DNA of 64,000 nt from Enterobacter wuhouensis (GCF_004331265.1 NZ_SJOO01000010.1:62001-126000); one strand, 5' to 3'. Counted from the first letter of the stretch, positions 15,926 through 24,726 are shown. A program made the numbers and translations. The notes: generated by a model from the sequence alone, not told the origin.

Positions 15926-18259
15926 ATGAAGCAAATTCGAATGCTCGCCCAGTACTACGTCGACCTGATGATGAAGCTTGGGCTGGTGCGGTTCTCCATG
16001 CTGTTGGCCTTGGCGCTGGTTGTTCTGGCCATTGTCGTGCAAATGGCTGTCACCATGGTTCTGCACGGTCAGGTCGAAAGTATCGACGTGATCCGATCTA
16101 TCTTCTTCGGCCTGTTGATTACCCCCTGGGCGGTCTATTTCCTGTCCGTGGTGGTTGAACAGCTGGAAGAGTCGCGCCAGCGCCTGTCTAAGCTGGTGGA
16201 TAAGCTGGAGGAGATGCGCGAGCGCGATCTGAAACTGAACGTTCAGCTGAAGGACAACATTGCCCAGCTTAATCAGGAGATCTCGGATCGTGAGAAGGCA
16301 GAGGCCGAGCGCCAGACCACGCTGGAGCAGCTTAAAATTGAAATGAAAGAGCGTGAGGTCACGCAAATTCAGCTTGAGCAGCAATCCTCCTTCCTGCGCT
16401 CTTTCCTGGATGCTTCGCCGGATCTGGTGTTCTACCGCAACGAAGATAAAGAGTTTTCCGGCTGTAACCGCGCCATGGAGCTGTTGACCGGGAAAAGCGA
16501 AAAACAACTGATCAACCTCAAGCCGCAGGATGTTTATTCTGAAGAGGCGGCAGCAAAAGTGATGGAGACGGATGAAAAGGTCTTCCGCCACAACGTCTCG
16601 CTGACCTACGAACAGTGGCTGGATTATCCGGACGGGCGCAAGGCCTGCTTTGAAATCCGTAAGGTCCCGTACTATGACCGCGTGGGCAAACGCCACGGGC
16701 TGATGGGCTTTGGCCGCGATATTACCGAGCGTAAGCGCTATCAGGATGCGCTCGAGCGCGCCAGCCGTGACAAAACCACCTTTATCTCGACCATCAGCCA
16801 CGAACTGCGCACGCCGCTCAACGGCATCGTAGGGCTGAGCCGTATTCTGCTGGATACCGACCTGACCGATGAGCAGGAAAAATACCTGAAGACGATCCAC
16901 GTCTCGGCGGTGACGCTGGGTAATATCTTCAACGATATTATCGACATGGATAAAATGGAGCGTCGTAAAGTTCAGCTTGATAATCAGCCGGTTGATTTTA
17001 CGAGCTTCCTCGCTGACCTGGAGAACCTCTCAGGGCTGCAGGCTCAGCAAAAAGGGCTGAGCTTCGTGATGGAACCGACCCTGCCGCTGCCGCATAAAGT
17101 GGTGACGGACGGCACGCGTCTGCGCCAGATCCTGTGGAACCTGATCAGTAACGCCGTGAAGTTCACCCAGAAGGGGCGGGTTGCCGTGCGCATTCGCTAT
17201 GACGAAGGCGACATGCTGCACTTCGAGGTGGAAGACTCAGGGATTGGTATTCCGCAGGAGGAGCAGGACAAAATCTTCGCCATGTATTATCAGGTGAAAG
17301 ACAGCAATGGCGGTAAGCCTGCAACCGGTACGGGGATTGGCCTGGCGGTGTCTAAACGTCTGGCGAAGAGCATGGGCGGGGACATCACCGTTGCCAGCCA
17401 GACGGGAAAAGGTTCAACCTTTACCCTGACGGTACATGCGCCTGCGGTCGCTGAAGAGGTTGAAGATACCTTTGAGAGCGACGATATGCCGCTGCCGGCG
17501 CTGCACGTGCTGCTGGTGGAAGACATCGAGCTGAACGTTATCGTGGCGCGCTCCGTTCTCGAAAAGCTGGGTAACAGCGTGGACGTGGCGATGACCGGTA
17601 AAGCCGCGCTGGAGATGTTCACTCCTGGCGAATATGACCTTGTTCTGCTGGATATTCAGCTGCCGGACATGACCGGGCTGGATATTTCTCGCGAACTGAC
17701 GAGCAAGTATGCCGCCGAGGATCTGCCGCCGCTGGTGGCGCTGACGGCGAACGTGCTGAAGGACAAAAAAGAGTACCTCGATGCCGGTATGGATGATGTG
17801 CTCAGCAAGCCGCTGGCGGTGCCTGCCCTGACCGCCATGATCAAGAAGTTCTGGGATACCCGTGATGAAGAGGAGAGCACCATGACGTCTGTTGATAGCG
17901 CTAAAGCCCACACACTACTCGATACCGCGATGCTGGAGCAGTATATCGACCTGGTGGGGCCTAAACTGATTACCGATGGCCTGGCCGTATTCGAAAAAAT
18001 GATGCCGGGTTATTTAAGCGTGCTGGAATCTAACCTGACCGCGCGCGATCGGAAAGGCATTGTGGAAGAAGGGCATAAGATTAAAGGGGCCGCGGGGTCG
18101 GTTGGGCTACGCCATCTGCAGCAGCTGGGCCAACAGATTCAGTCGCCTGATTTACCTGCATGGGAAGATAACGTAGGTGATTGGGTTGAAGAGATGAAAC
18201 AAGAGTGGCAGAACGATGTGGCGGTGCTGAAAGCCTGGGTGGATGCCAGAAAAAAATGA
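15926..18259 (+). CDS. arcB: Aerobic respiration control hybrid sensor kinase ArcB
   Basis: Membrane tripartite kinase that phosphorylates ArcA when quinones are reduced. It has 777 residues with two N-terminal membrane segments, a coiled-coil linker and a PAS domain. The redox cysteines fall exactly at 180 (SGCNR) and 241 (KACFE). The phosphorelay residues fall at His292 (SHELRTPLNG), Asp576 (LLDIQLPD) and His717 (GHKIKGAAG), matching E. coli numbering. The start at 15926 follows GGGAT. The terminator of the antisense ArcZ RNA overlaps the arcB stop. Upstream of arcB is lptG rather than yhcC, its K-12 neighbour. Confidence 0.98.
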   Translation: MKQIRMLAQYYVDLMMKLGLVRFSMLLALALVVLAIVVQMAVTMVLHGQVESIDVIRSIFFGLLITPWAVYFLSVVVEQLEESRQRLSKLVDKLEEMRERDLKLNVQLKDNIAQLNQEISDREKAEAERQTTLEQLKIEMKEREVTQIQLEQQSSFLRSFLDASPDLVFYRNEDKEFSGCNRAMELLTGKSEKQLINLKPQDVYSEEAAAKVMETDEKVFRHNVSLTYEQWLDYPDGRKACFEIRKVPYYDRVGKRHGLMGFGRDITERKRYQDALERASRDKTTFISTISHELRTPLNGIVGLSRILLDTDLTDEQEKYLKTIHVSAVTLGNIFNDIIDMDKMERRKVQLDNQPVDFTSFLADLENLSGLQAQQKGLSFVMEPTLPLPHKVVTDGTRLRQILWNLISNAVKFTQKGRVAVRIRYDEGDMLHFEVEDSGIGIPQEEQDKIFAMYYQVKDSNGGKPATGTGIGLAVSKRLAKSMGGDITVASQTGKGSTFTLTVHAPAVAEEVEDTFESDDMPLPALHVLLVEDIELNVIVARSVLEKLGNSVDVAMTGKAALEMFTPGEYDLVLLDIQLPDMTGLDISRELTSKYAAEDLPPLVALTANVLKDKKEYLDAGMDDVLSKPLAVPALTAMIKKFWDTRDEEESTMTSVDSAKAHTLLDTAMLEQYIDLVGPKLITDGLAVFEKMMPGYLSVLESNLTARDRKGIVEEGHKIKGAAGSVGLRHLQQLGQQIQSPDLPAWEDNVGDWVEEMKQEWQNDVAVLKAWVDARKK

Positions 18260-18371
18260 CCCCGGCTTAACCGGGGTGCGCGAATACTGCGCCAACACCA
18301 GGGAAATCGTGGCTGCGCCTGATTTTTTGTGTTGTTTTCGCTTGGACGCCGCCTGAATATTTAGGCCGCAC
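18250..18371 (-). ncRNA. arcZ: ArcZ small regulatory RNA
   Basis: Hfq-dependent sRNA that in E. coli and Salmonella activates rpoS translation, is repressed by ArcA, and is processed to a short 3' form. On the minus strand the 3' half keeps the conserved core GATTTCCCTGGTGTTGGCGC, then GCAGTATTCGCGCACCCC, and ends in a stem ACCCCGG/CCGGGGT with a run of T at 18251-18256. The 5' end GTGCGGCCT also matches, and the span is about 121 bases as in E. coli. The segment between these parts is diverged. A TATCTT box sits just upstream of the start. Confidence 0.92.
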
Positions 18372-18490
18372 GCAAATAAGATAGCAAATCTTAAATGGTT
18401 TGTTACATGAATCAGTGAAATGTGTGAAGCATAGCGTTTTAATCAGAATTATTAATGTGCCTCAGCACGTTGCATAGAAGGATCGTCATG

Positions 18491-19144
18491 ATGAAAAAGA
18501 TTGGTGTCGTGCTCAGCGGCTGCGGTGTTTACGATGGTTCGGAAATACACGAAGCCGTAATCACGCTGCTGGCATTATCGCGCCGGGGCGCTGAGGTGGT
18601 CTGCTTCGCGCCGGATAAAAACCAGGCGGATGTGATTAATCATCTTACCGGTGAACCGATGGCGGAAAACCGCAACGTGCTGATTGAAGCGGCGCGAATT
18701 GTCCGCGGAGATATTCATCCTCTGATTGAGGCTGATGCCGCCGAGCTAGATGCCTTAATCGTGCCGGGCGGCTTTGGCGCAGCCAAAAATCTCAGCACCT
18801 TCGCCACTCAGGGGGCGGAGTGCTGGGTCGATCCAGATTTAAAAGCGCTGTCACAGGCGATGCATGCGGCAGGCAAGCCGCTGGGCTTTATCTGTATCGC
18901 GCCGGCGATGCTGCCCGCTATTTTTGATTTCCCCCTGCGCCTGACTATCGGGACGGATATTGATACCGCAGAGCTTGTCGACGAGATGGGCGGCGAACAC
19001 GTGCCTTGCCCGGTCGATGACATTGTGGTCGATGAAGACAACAAAATTGTCACCACGCCTGCGTATATGCTGGCGCAAAACATCGCTGAGGCCGCTGCGG
19101 GTATCGAAAAGCTGGTGGACAGAGTGTTGGTTCTCGCTGAATGA
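18491..19144 (+). CDS. elbB: DJ-1/PfpI-like glyoxalase ElbB
   Basis: A 217-residue protein of the DJ-1/PfpI superfamily. The E. coli protein (ElbB, YhbL) has weak glyoxalase activity and is linked to isoprenoid or sigma cross-reacting phenotypes; its real role is uncertain. Seen are LSGCGVYDGSEIHE at the N-terminus, PGGFGAAKNL near residue 92, and the nucleophile-elbow region FICIAPAM near residue 135. The start at 18491 has AGAAGGA at a good distance; the adjacent ATG at 18488 is possible. Its stop overlaps the mtgA start (ATGA), so the two are coupled. Confidence 0.94.
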   Translation: MKKIGVVLSGCGVYDGSEIHEAVITLLALSRRGAEVVCFAPDKNQADVINHLTGEPMAENRNVLIEAARIVRGDIHPLIEADAAELDALIVPGGFGAAKNLSTFATQGAECWVDPDLKALSQAMHAAGKPLGFICIAPAMLPAIFDFPLRLTIGTDIDTAELVDEMGGEHVPCPVDDIVVDEDNKIVTTPAYMLAQNIAEAAAGIEKLVDRVLVLAE

Positions 19145-19866
19145 GCCGCAAATATTCCGCAGGAGCGTGGGTAAAACGTATCCTGCTTCGCATTGTGCTT
19201 GTGCTGGCGGTGTTCTGGGGCGGCGGGATTGCCCTGTTCGGCATTCTGCCGGTTCCCTTTTCCGCCGTCATGATTGAGCGTCAGGTCAGCGCATGGTTCA
19301 CCGGTGATTTCAGCTACGTTGCGCATTCTGACTGGGTGAGCATGGATGAGATCTCTCCGTTCATGGGGCTGGCGGTGATCGCCGCAGAGGATCAGAAATT
19401 CCCAGAGCACTGGGGTTTCGACGTGGCCGCTATCGAGAAGGCGCTTGCCCATAACGAACGTCACGAAAACCGGGTGCGCGGCGCATCGACCCTTTCGCAG
19501 CAGACCGCCAAAAACCTGTTTTTATGGGATGGCCGAAGCTGGGTGCGCAAAGGGCTCGAAGCAGGGCTAACGCTGGGCGTCGAAACGGTCTGGAGCAAGA
19601 AGCGTATTCTGACCGTCTATCTGAATATCGCGGAGTTTGGCGACGGCGTATTTGGCGTTGAGGCCGCCTCACAGCGTTACTTCAATAAACCAGCCAGCCG
19701 TTTGAGTATGTCTGAAGCCGCGCTGCTTGCCGCCGTTCTGCCGAATCCCATCAAGTTCAAAGCCAGCGCTCCCTCGGGATACGTGCGGAGCCGTCAGGCG
19801 TGGATTATGCGCCAGATGCGTCAGCTGGGTGGGGAAGGGTTTATGGAGCGTAACAACTTAATGTAG
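19141..19866 (+). CDS. mtgA: Monofunctional biosynthetic peptidoglycan transglycosylase
   Basis: A 241-residue GT51 glycosyltransferase that polymerises lipid II into glycan strands without a transpeptidase domain. One N-terminal membrane segment (about residues 13-37) anchors it in the inner membrane. The catalytic motif AAEDQKFPEHWGFD is near residue 80 and the second motif RGASTLSQQTAKNLFLW near residue 118. It overlaps elbB by four bases. In K-12 yrbL lies between it and npr; here only a REP unit separates them. Confidence 0.96.
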   Translation: MSRKYSAGAWVKRILLRIVLVLAVFWGGGIALFGILPVPFSAVMIERQVSAWFTGDFSYVAHSDWVSMDEISPFMGLAVIAAEDQKFPEHWGFDVAAIEKALAHNERHENRVRGASTLSQQTAKNLFLWDGRSWVRKGLEAGLTLGVETVWSKKRILTVYLNIAEFGDGVFGVEAASQRYFNKPASRLSMSEAALLAAVLPNPIKFKASAPSGYVRSRQAWIMRQMRQLGGEGFMERNNLM

Positions 19867-19892
19867 GGCGGGTAAGCGCAGCGCCACCCGCC
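19863..19892. repeat. REP unit between mtgA and npr
   Basis: GTAGGGCGGGTAAGCGCAGC followed by GCCACCCGCC, an imperfect palindrome of the REP family, lying between the convergent ends of mtgA and npr. Confidence 0.8.
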
Positions 19893-19905
19893 GAAAGGGC
19901 GAACG

Positions 19906-20178
19906 TTAGTCTTCGTCAAACCCGGCGTTGAACAGCGCAATCACCGCTGCCAGCGCCTCTTCTTCCTGCGGGCCGGTCGCCTCGACTTCGATCTGGCGAC
20001 CTTTGGCGGAGTCCAGCATCAGCAGCGCAATCACGCTGTTGGCTTCCGCCTCGGTACCTTCATCGTTACGCAGCAGAACTTCAGCATCAAAACCCTGCAT
20101 CAGCTCAAACAGCTTCATCGCCGGGCGGGCGTGCATACCCAGCTTGTTGGTGATCTCAACGGTCTGTTTTACGGTCAT
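19906..20178 (-). CDS. npr: Phosphocarrier protein NPr of the nitrogen PTS
   Basis: A 90-residue HPr-like phosphocarrier (also called ptsO) that passes phosphate from EI-Ntr to PtsN. The phosphorylated His16 lies in KLGMHARPAM. It is the last gene of the rpoN-hpf-ptsN-rapZ-npr unit. Its ATG overlaps the rapZ stop by four bases, giving likely translational coupling. Confidence 0.97.
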   Translation of the reverse strand: MTVKQTVEITNKLGMHARPAMKLFELMQGFDAEVLLRNDEGTEAEANSVIALLMLDSAKGRQIEVEATGPQEEEALAAVIALFNAGFDED

Positions 20179-21029
20179 GTTTTGCGTTTTTCCAGCGTGC
20201 GATGACGGGACTGAACGTTCTTTCCGCGCGAGCGGAAATAGTCGGCCAGCTGTTCGGCGATATAGACCGAACGATGTTTACCGCCGGTACAGCCAATCGC
20301 CACCGTCAGGTAGCTACGATTGTTTGTTTCCAGCATAGGTAACCATAGCTCAAGGTAGCTTCGCGTCTGGTAGATAAAATTGTGTACTTCTGTGTGCCGG
20401 TCGAGGAAGGCCGCGACAGGCTTATCCAGCCCGGTCATTGGACGCAGTTTTGGGTCCCAGTGCGGGTTTGGCAGGAAGCGCACGTCGAAAACGTAATCCG
20501 CATCAATAGGGATACCGTGCTTAAAGCCGAAGGATTCGAATACCATGGTCAGCTCGCGCTCGCGCTTGCCCAGCAGGCGGGTTCGCAGCATTTCTGCCAG
20601 TTCGTGAACGGACATTTCGGAGGTGTCGACAATCAGATCCGCCCGTGACCGCAGCGGCTCCAGCAGATCGCTTTCCTGGTCGATGGCGCTTTCCAGGGAG
20701 AGGTTTTTACTGGAGAGCGGGTGCAGACGGCGGGTGTCGCTGTAGCGGCGGATCAGCGTGTTGCGATCGGCGTCCAGAAACAGCAGCTGCGGCGAGAACG
20801 CGTCAGGCAGGTTGCTCATCGCCTGTTCAAAGATCTCCGGCGATTCGGGCATGTTACGCACGTCAATGCTGACCGCTGCCGAGATCTGCCTGTCGGCCAG
20901 CGTCCGCGCCAGCTCCGGCAACAGCACCACCGGCAGGTTATCGACGCAGTAAAATCCCATATCTTCCAGCGCGCGCAGGGCGACGGATTTCCCCGACCCC
21001 GAGCGGCCACTGACGATCATCAGCACCAT
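20175..21029 (-). CDS. rapZ: RNase adapter protein RapZ
   Basis: A 284-residue nucleotide- and RNA-binding protein, the same length as in E. coli. There it senses glucosamine-6-phosphate and directs RNase E to the GlmZ sRNA, so setting GlmS level. The Walker A motif GRSGSGKS is at residues 8-15 and the C-terminal domain has the GCTGGKHRSV motif near residue 250. The glucosamine pathway gene glmM is in the same window. It lies between ptsN and npr in the sigma-54 operon. Confidence 0.97.
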   Translation of the reverse strand: MVLMIVSGRSGSGKSVALRALEDMGFYCVDNLPVVLLPELARTLADRQISAAVSIDVRNMPESPEIFEQAMSNLPDAFSPQLLFLDADRNTLIRRYSDTRRLHPLSSKNLSLESAIDQESDLLEPLRSRADLIVDTSEMSVHELAEMLRTRLLGKRERELTMVFESFGFKHGIPIDADYVFDVRFLPNPHWDPKLRPMTGLDKPVAAFLDRHTEVHNFIYQTRSYLELWLPMLETNNRSYLTVAIGCTGGKHRSVYIAEQLADYFRSRGKNVQSRHRTLEKRKT

Positions 21030-21074
21030 GTTCCGTTTCTCCTCAGGACAACAGATGTGAAAGCCATCTCCCGG

Positions 21075-21566
21075 TTATGCATCATCCTGATTGCCTTCTG
21101 CTTCAGTGATAATCTGGTAGAGCTCTTCATCACTTTGGGCTGAACGCAGTCGACGGCAAATGGTTTTATCAGCCAGGCGTTTAGCGACCAGCGAAAGCGT
21201 ATGCAGATGGGTTTTTGTCTGGTCGGCGGGCACCAGCAGCGCGAAGAGGAGATCGACCGGCTGGTTATCGATGGCATCGAAGGCAATAGGCGTTTCGAGC
21301 TGCACAAACACGCCGACGGCACGCAGGGTGTCTTCTTCGAGCTTGCCGTGCGGGATCGCGATACCGTTGCCGATGCCGGTACTGCCCATTTTTTCACGGG
21401 TCAGGATAGCTTCGAACACCACCTGCGGCGGTAGGCCCAGCTGTTTTGCGGCCAGTTCACTGATGATCTCCAGCGCACGTTTTTTGCTCTGGCAGTGAAC
21501 GCCACTGCGGGTACATTCCTGGTTAAGGACATTGCTCAGTTGAAGAGCCGAATCGTTGTTCATCAT
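21075..21566 (-). CDS. ptsN: Nitrogen regulatory PTS EIIA protein
   Basis: A 163-residue EIIA-Ntr that in E. coli controls potassium uptake through TrkA and KdpD according to its phosphorylation by NPr. The phosphorylated residue His73 lies in GNGIAIPHGKL. The length is the family length. A perfect hairpin lies between hpf and this gene at 21596-21620. Readthrough from rpoN-hpf is expected, since no separate promoter is obvious in the 82-base gap. Confidence 0.97.
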   Translation of the reverse strand: MMNNDSALQLSNVLNQECTRSGVHCQSKKRALEIISELAAKQLGLPPQVVFEAILTREKMGSTGIGNGIAIPHGKLEEDTLRAVGVFVQLETPIAFDAIDNQPVDLLFALLVPADQTKTHLHTLSLVAKRLADKTICRRLRSAQSDEELYQIITEAEGNQDDA

Positions 21567-21595
21567 AATTTCACCTAAGCGCTAACTGTACAAAT

Positions 21596-21620
21596 GGCCT
21601 GTTGTGTTTCACAACAGGCC
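21596..21620 (-). other. Perfect hairpin between hpf and ptsN
   Basis: GGCCTGTTGTG (21596-21606) pairs perfectly with CACAACAGGCC (21610-21620) around a three-base TTT loop. No T run follows on the transcribed strand, so it looks like an RNA stability or processing element rather than a classical terminator. Confidence 0.6.
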
Positions 21621-21648
21621 GTCCTGCACCCGTTAACTGCCCGGACAA

Positions 21649-21936
21649 TTAGTGTTGTTTCAGTTTATCTTTATGTTTATTGAGCTGTCGCGCAAGCTTA
21701 TCAATCAAGCCGTCGATAGCCGCGTACATGTCTTGCCCTTCCGCACTGGCATGGAGTTCGCCCCCGTTAACGTGCAGGGTTGCATCCGAGATATGAGTCA
21801 CTTTCTCCACTTTCAACACAATATAGACCTGATTGATCCTTTCGAAATACTGTTCGAGCTTCGCGAACTTCGTGTTCAGAAAATCGCGTAATGCCTCAGT
21901 AATCTCGACATTGTGTCCTGTGATGTTGAGCTGCAT
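21649..21936 (-). CDS. hpf: Ribosome hibernation promoting factor
   Basis: A 95-residue short-form HPF that binds the 30S decoding site and promotes 100S ribosome dimers in stationary phase. The protein reads MQLNITGHNVEIT at its start and ends in a basic tail HKDKLKQH. The start at 21936 gives the family length; a longer frame reaching to 22020 lies within rpoN and was rejected. It follows rpoN by 22 bases and probably shares its transcript. Confidence 0.96.
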   Translation of the reverse strand: MQLNITGHNVEITEALRDFLNTKFAKLEQYFERINQVYIVLKVEKVTHISDATLHVNGGELHASAEGQDMYAAIDGLIDKLARQLNKHKDKLKQH

Positions 21937-21958
21937 AGTGTCTTCCTTATCGGTTGTG

Positions 21959-23392
21959 TCAGACCAGTTGTTTACGCTGGTTAGACGGCGGAATGGATAA
22001 AGACTCTCGATACTTCGCAACAGTACGACGTGCCACCATAATACCCTGATCGGACAGCATGGTGGTTAACTTACTGTCACTCAGTGGCTTCGCGGGGTTC
22101 TCCGCTGCGATCAACTTCTTAACCAGTGCACGGATCGCCGTGGACGAGGCTTCGCCACCGCCCTCGGTGCTCACATGGCTGGAGAAGAAATACTTAAGCT
22201 CAAAAATACCGCGCGGACTGTGCAGATACTTCTGCGTGGTCACGCGGGAAATGGTTGATTCATGCATCTCGACGGCCTGGGCGATATCCGCCAGCACCAT
22301 CGGCTTCATGTACTCTTCGCCCTGCTCAAAGAACGCCTGCTGCTGTTCGACAATACAGCGGCTTACGCGCAGCAGCGTATCATTTCGGCTCTCCAGACTT
22401 TTGATCAGCCATCGCGCTTCCTGCAGGTTGCTGCGAATATATTGATTGTCGGAGTCGTTACGCGCGCTGGTGCACATGGAGGCGTATTGCTGATTAATTT
22501 GCAGACGAGGAATGCTGTCTGAGTTCAGTTCAACGACCCAGCGGTCGTTGTGCTTTCTGACCAGGACATCCGGGATGACATACTCGGGTTCGCTGGTCTG
22601 GATCGACTGACCGGGGCGCGGATCGAGCGACTGGATCAGGTTAACCGCTTCTTTCAGCACCTCTTCCTTCAGGCGCGTGACGCGCATCAGGGTACGGAAA
22701 TCGTGGTTAGCCAGCAGATCCAGATGATCGCTGATGATTAATCGGGCCTCATCAAGCCAGGGCGTGGTTTTGTCGAACTGCGAGAGCTGGATTAGCAGGC
22801 AATCGCGCAGATCTTTTGCCGCGACCCCGACCGGATCGAAGCGCTGGATGCGCTTCAGGACGGCTTCAATCTCTTCGAGTTCAATCTCGTCGTCGCCGAT
22901 GCTTTCCAGAATATCGTCAAGCGTGACGGTCAAGTAGCCGGTGTCATCGACGGCATCGACAATTGACGTCGCAATTGCGCGGTCGGTGTCGGAGAAGGGC
23001 GTCAGCTCAACTTGCCACATCAGGTAGTCCTGCAGCGACTGGGTCGTTTCGCCCTGATAAACCGGCAGCTCGTCGTCCTGGTAATCTGCACGCGTGCCCG
23101 AAGGCGTTCCGGCGGTGTAGAGTTCATCCCAGCTGGCATCCAGCGGAAGCTCGTCCGGCATCTCTTTTTGTTCGAGCGCATCAACGGTATCGAGCGTTTC
23201 AGTGTCCTGCGATTGCTGAGTATCTACCTCGTCATGAAGATCGGTTTGCTCCAGCAGCGGATTGCTGTCCAGCGCCTGCTGGAGCTCCTGCTGGAGTTCT
23301 AACGTGGACAACTGCAACAGGCGAATTGCCTGCTGTAGCTGCGGCGTCATTGCCAGTTGTTGGCTGAGCCGTAATTGCAAACCTTGCTTCAT
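21959..23392 (-). CDS. rpoN: RNA polymerase sigma-54 factor
   Basis: A 477-residue sigma-54. The N-terminal glutamine/leucine-rich activator-interaction region (MKQGLQLRLSQQLAMTPQL) is followed by an acidic region, the core-binding domain, and the C-terminal RpoN box ARRTVAKYRE near residue 455, which contacts the -24 promoter element. It lies directly after lptB, as in other enterobacteria, and heads the hpf-ptsN-rapZ-npr genes. Complete and without oddities. Confidence 0.98.
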   Translation of the reverse strand: MKQGLQLRLSQQLAMTPQLQQAIRLLQLSTLELQQELQQALDSNPLLEQTDLHDEVDTQQSQDTETLDTVDALEQKEMPDELPLDASWDELYTAGTPSGTRADYQDDELPVYQGETTQSLQDYLMWQVELTPFSDTDRAIATSIVDAVDDTGYLTVTLDDILESIGDDEIELEEIEAVLKRIQRFDPVGVAAKDLRDCLLIQLSQFDKTTPWLDEARLIISDHLDLLANHDFRTLMRVTRLKEEVLKEAVNLIQSLDPRPGQSIQTSEPEYVIPDVLVRKHNDRWVVELNSDSIPRLQINQQYASMCTSARNDSDNQYIRSNLQEARWLIKSLESRNDTLLRVSRCIVEQQQAFFEQGEEYMKPMVLADIAQAVEMHESTISRVTTQKYLHSPRGIFELKYFFSSHVSTEGGGEASSTAIRALVKKLIAAENPAKPLSDSKLTTMLSDQGIMVARRTVAKYRESLSIPPSNQRKQLV

Positions 23393-23439
23393 GTTCAGAG
23401 CATTTTTCTCCGGTTCGGCGTTGTGTTACCTCTACCCTA

Positions 23440-24165
23440 TCAGAGTCTGAAGTCTTCCCCAAGGTACACGCGCTTAACATGCTCATCTTCGAGGATTTGC
23501 TGCGGCGTACCGTGGGCGATCAGATGGCCCTGGCTCACAATGTAGGCGCGTTCACACACCGCCAGCGTTTCACGAACGTTGTGGTCGGTGATCAGCACGC
23601 CAAGCCCGCTGTCGCGCAGATGCTCGATAATACGTTTGATGTCGATAACGGAGATCGGGTCAACGCCCGCGAAGGGTTCATCCAGCAGGATGAACTTCGG
23701 GTTCGCCGCCAGCGCGCGCGCAATTTCAACACGGCGACGTTCACCGCCGGATAACGCCTGACCGAGGCTGTCGCGCAGGTGTTCGATGTGGAACTCCTCC
23801 ATCAGCTCATTGGCGCGATCCTGACGCTGTTCGCTGGTCAGATCGTCACGAATTTGCAGTACCGCCATCAGGTTATCGTAAACGCTCAGGCGGCGGAAAA
23901 TGGAGGCTTCCTGAGGCAGGTAGCCTATGCCACGACGCGCGCGCGCGTGCAGCGGCAGCAGGCTAATGTCTTCATCGTCGATGATAATGTTGCCCGCATC
24001 GCGCGGCACAATGCCGACGACCATGTAAAACGTGGTGGTTTTACCCGCACCGTTAGGGCCAAGTAGGCCCACGATTTCGCCGGAATTGACGGTCAGACTG
24101 ACATCTTCCACGACGCGGCGGCCCTTGTAGGCTTTCGCAAGATTTTTTGCAGTTAATGTTGCCAT
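23440..24165 (-). CDS. lptB: LPS export ABC transporter ATPase LptB
   Basis: A 241-residue ABC ATPase that powers LptFG to lift LPS out of the inner membrane. Walker A GPNGAGKTTT is near residue 37, the signature LSGGERRRVEIARAL near residue 140, and Walker B FILLDEPFAGVD follows. It starts six bases after the lptA stop, in the order kdsC-lptC-lptA-lptB-rpoN. Its permeases are encoded at 13.6-15.8 kb of this window. Confidence 0.98.
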   Translation of the reverse strand: MATLTAKNLAKAYKGRRVVEDVSLTVNSGEIVGLLGPNGAGKTTTFYMVVGIVPRDAGNIIIDDEDISLLPLHARARRGIGYLPQEASIFRRLSVYDNLMAVLQIRDDLTSEQRQDRANELMEEFHIEHLRDSLGQALSGGERRRVEIARALAANPKFILLDEPFAGVDPISVIDIKRIIEHLRDSGLGVLITDHNVRETLAVCERAYIVSQGHLIAHGTPQQILEDEHVKRVYLGEDFRL

Positions 24166-24171
24166 AGCGAA

Positions 24172-24726
24172 TTAGTTACTCTTCTTCTGTGCCGGGGCCT
24201 GGCCTTTGCCTTTGTCCTGCAGCTGGGACGGAACAAGCACGGTAGTCACGCGTTTGCCTTTCTCACTGGTGGCCTGCATTTTCTGCTCTTTCACCAGATA
24301 GGTGATCTTGTCGCCGGTGATATTGCTGTCCAGCTGCTCCAGATAGGCGTTACCGGTGAGGATAACCAGATCCTTCGCCAGTTCGTAATGCATGTGCGAG
24401 GCACGCCCTTTTACCGGCTTGCCGTTGTCCTGCATCTGGTAGAAGGTGGCCGGATTGCCATAGCCATCGATGATTTCTTTGCCCTGCTCGCCGCCTGGGC
24501 GGGTAACGACCACTTTGTCGGCGTTAATTTTGATCGTGCCCTGGGTCATGACGACGTTGCCCGTGAAGGTGACGACGTTACCCTGCATATCGAGCGACTG
24601 CGCGTCGGACTCGATATGAATTGGCTGCTCGGTATCACCCGTCACAGCAAAAGCGGGAAGACTGGCCGCCAGCATCGCACTGGCGATAATTACTTTAAGG
24701 CTGAGTTTGTTTGTTTTGAATTTCAT
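24172..24726 (-). CDS. lptA: LPS transport periplasmic bridge protein LptA
   Basis: A 184-residue periplasmic protein whose beta-jellyroll units stack into a bridge carrying LPS to the outer membrane. A signal peptide of about 27 residues ends at LPAFA before VTGDTEQ. The C-terminus is lysine- and glutamine-rich. The start at 24726 overlaps the 3' end of lptC by 32 bases. No good ribosome site precedes the ATG (CCTCCT sits there instead), so translation probably depends on coupling to lptC. Confidence 0.96.
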   Translation of the reverse strand: MKFKTNKLSLKVIIASAMLAASLPAFAVTGDTEQPIHIESDAQSLDMQGNVVTFTGNVVMTQGTIKINADKVVVTRPGGEQGKEIIDGYGNPATFYQMQDNGKPVKGRASHMHYELAKDLVILTGNAYLEQLDSNITGDKITYLVKEQKMQATSEKGKRVTTVLVPSQLQDKGKGQAPAQKKSN

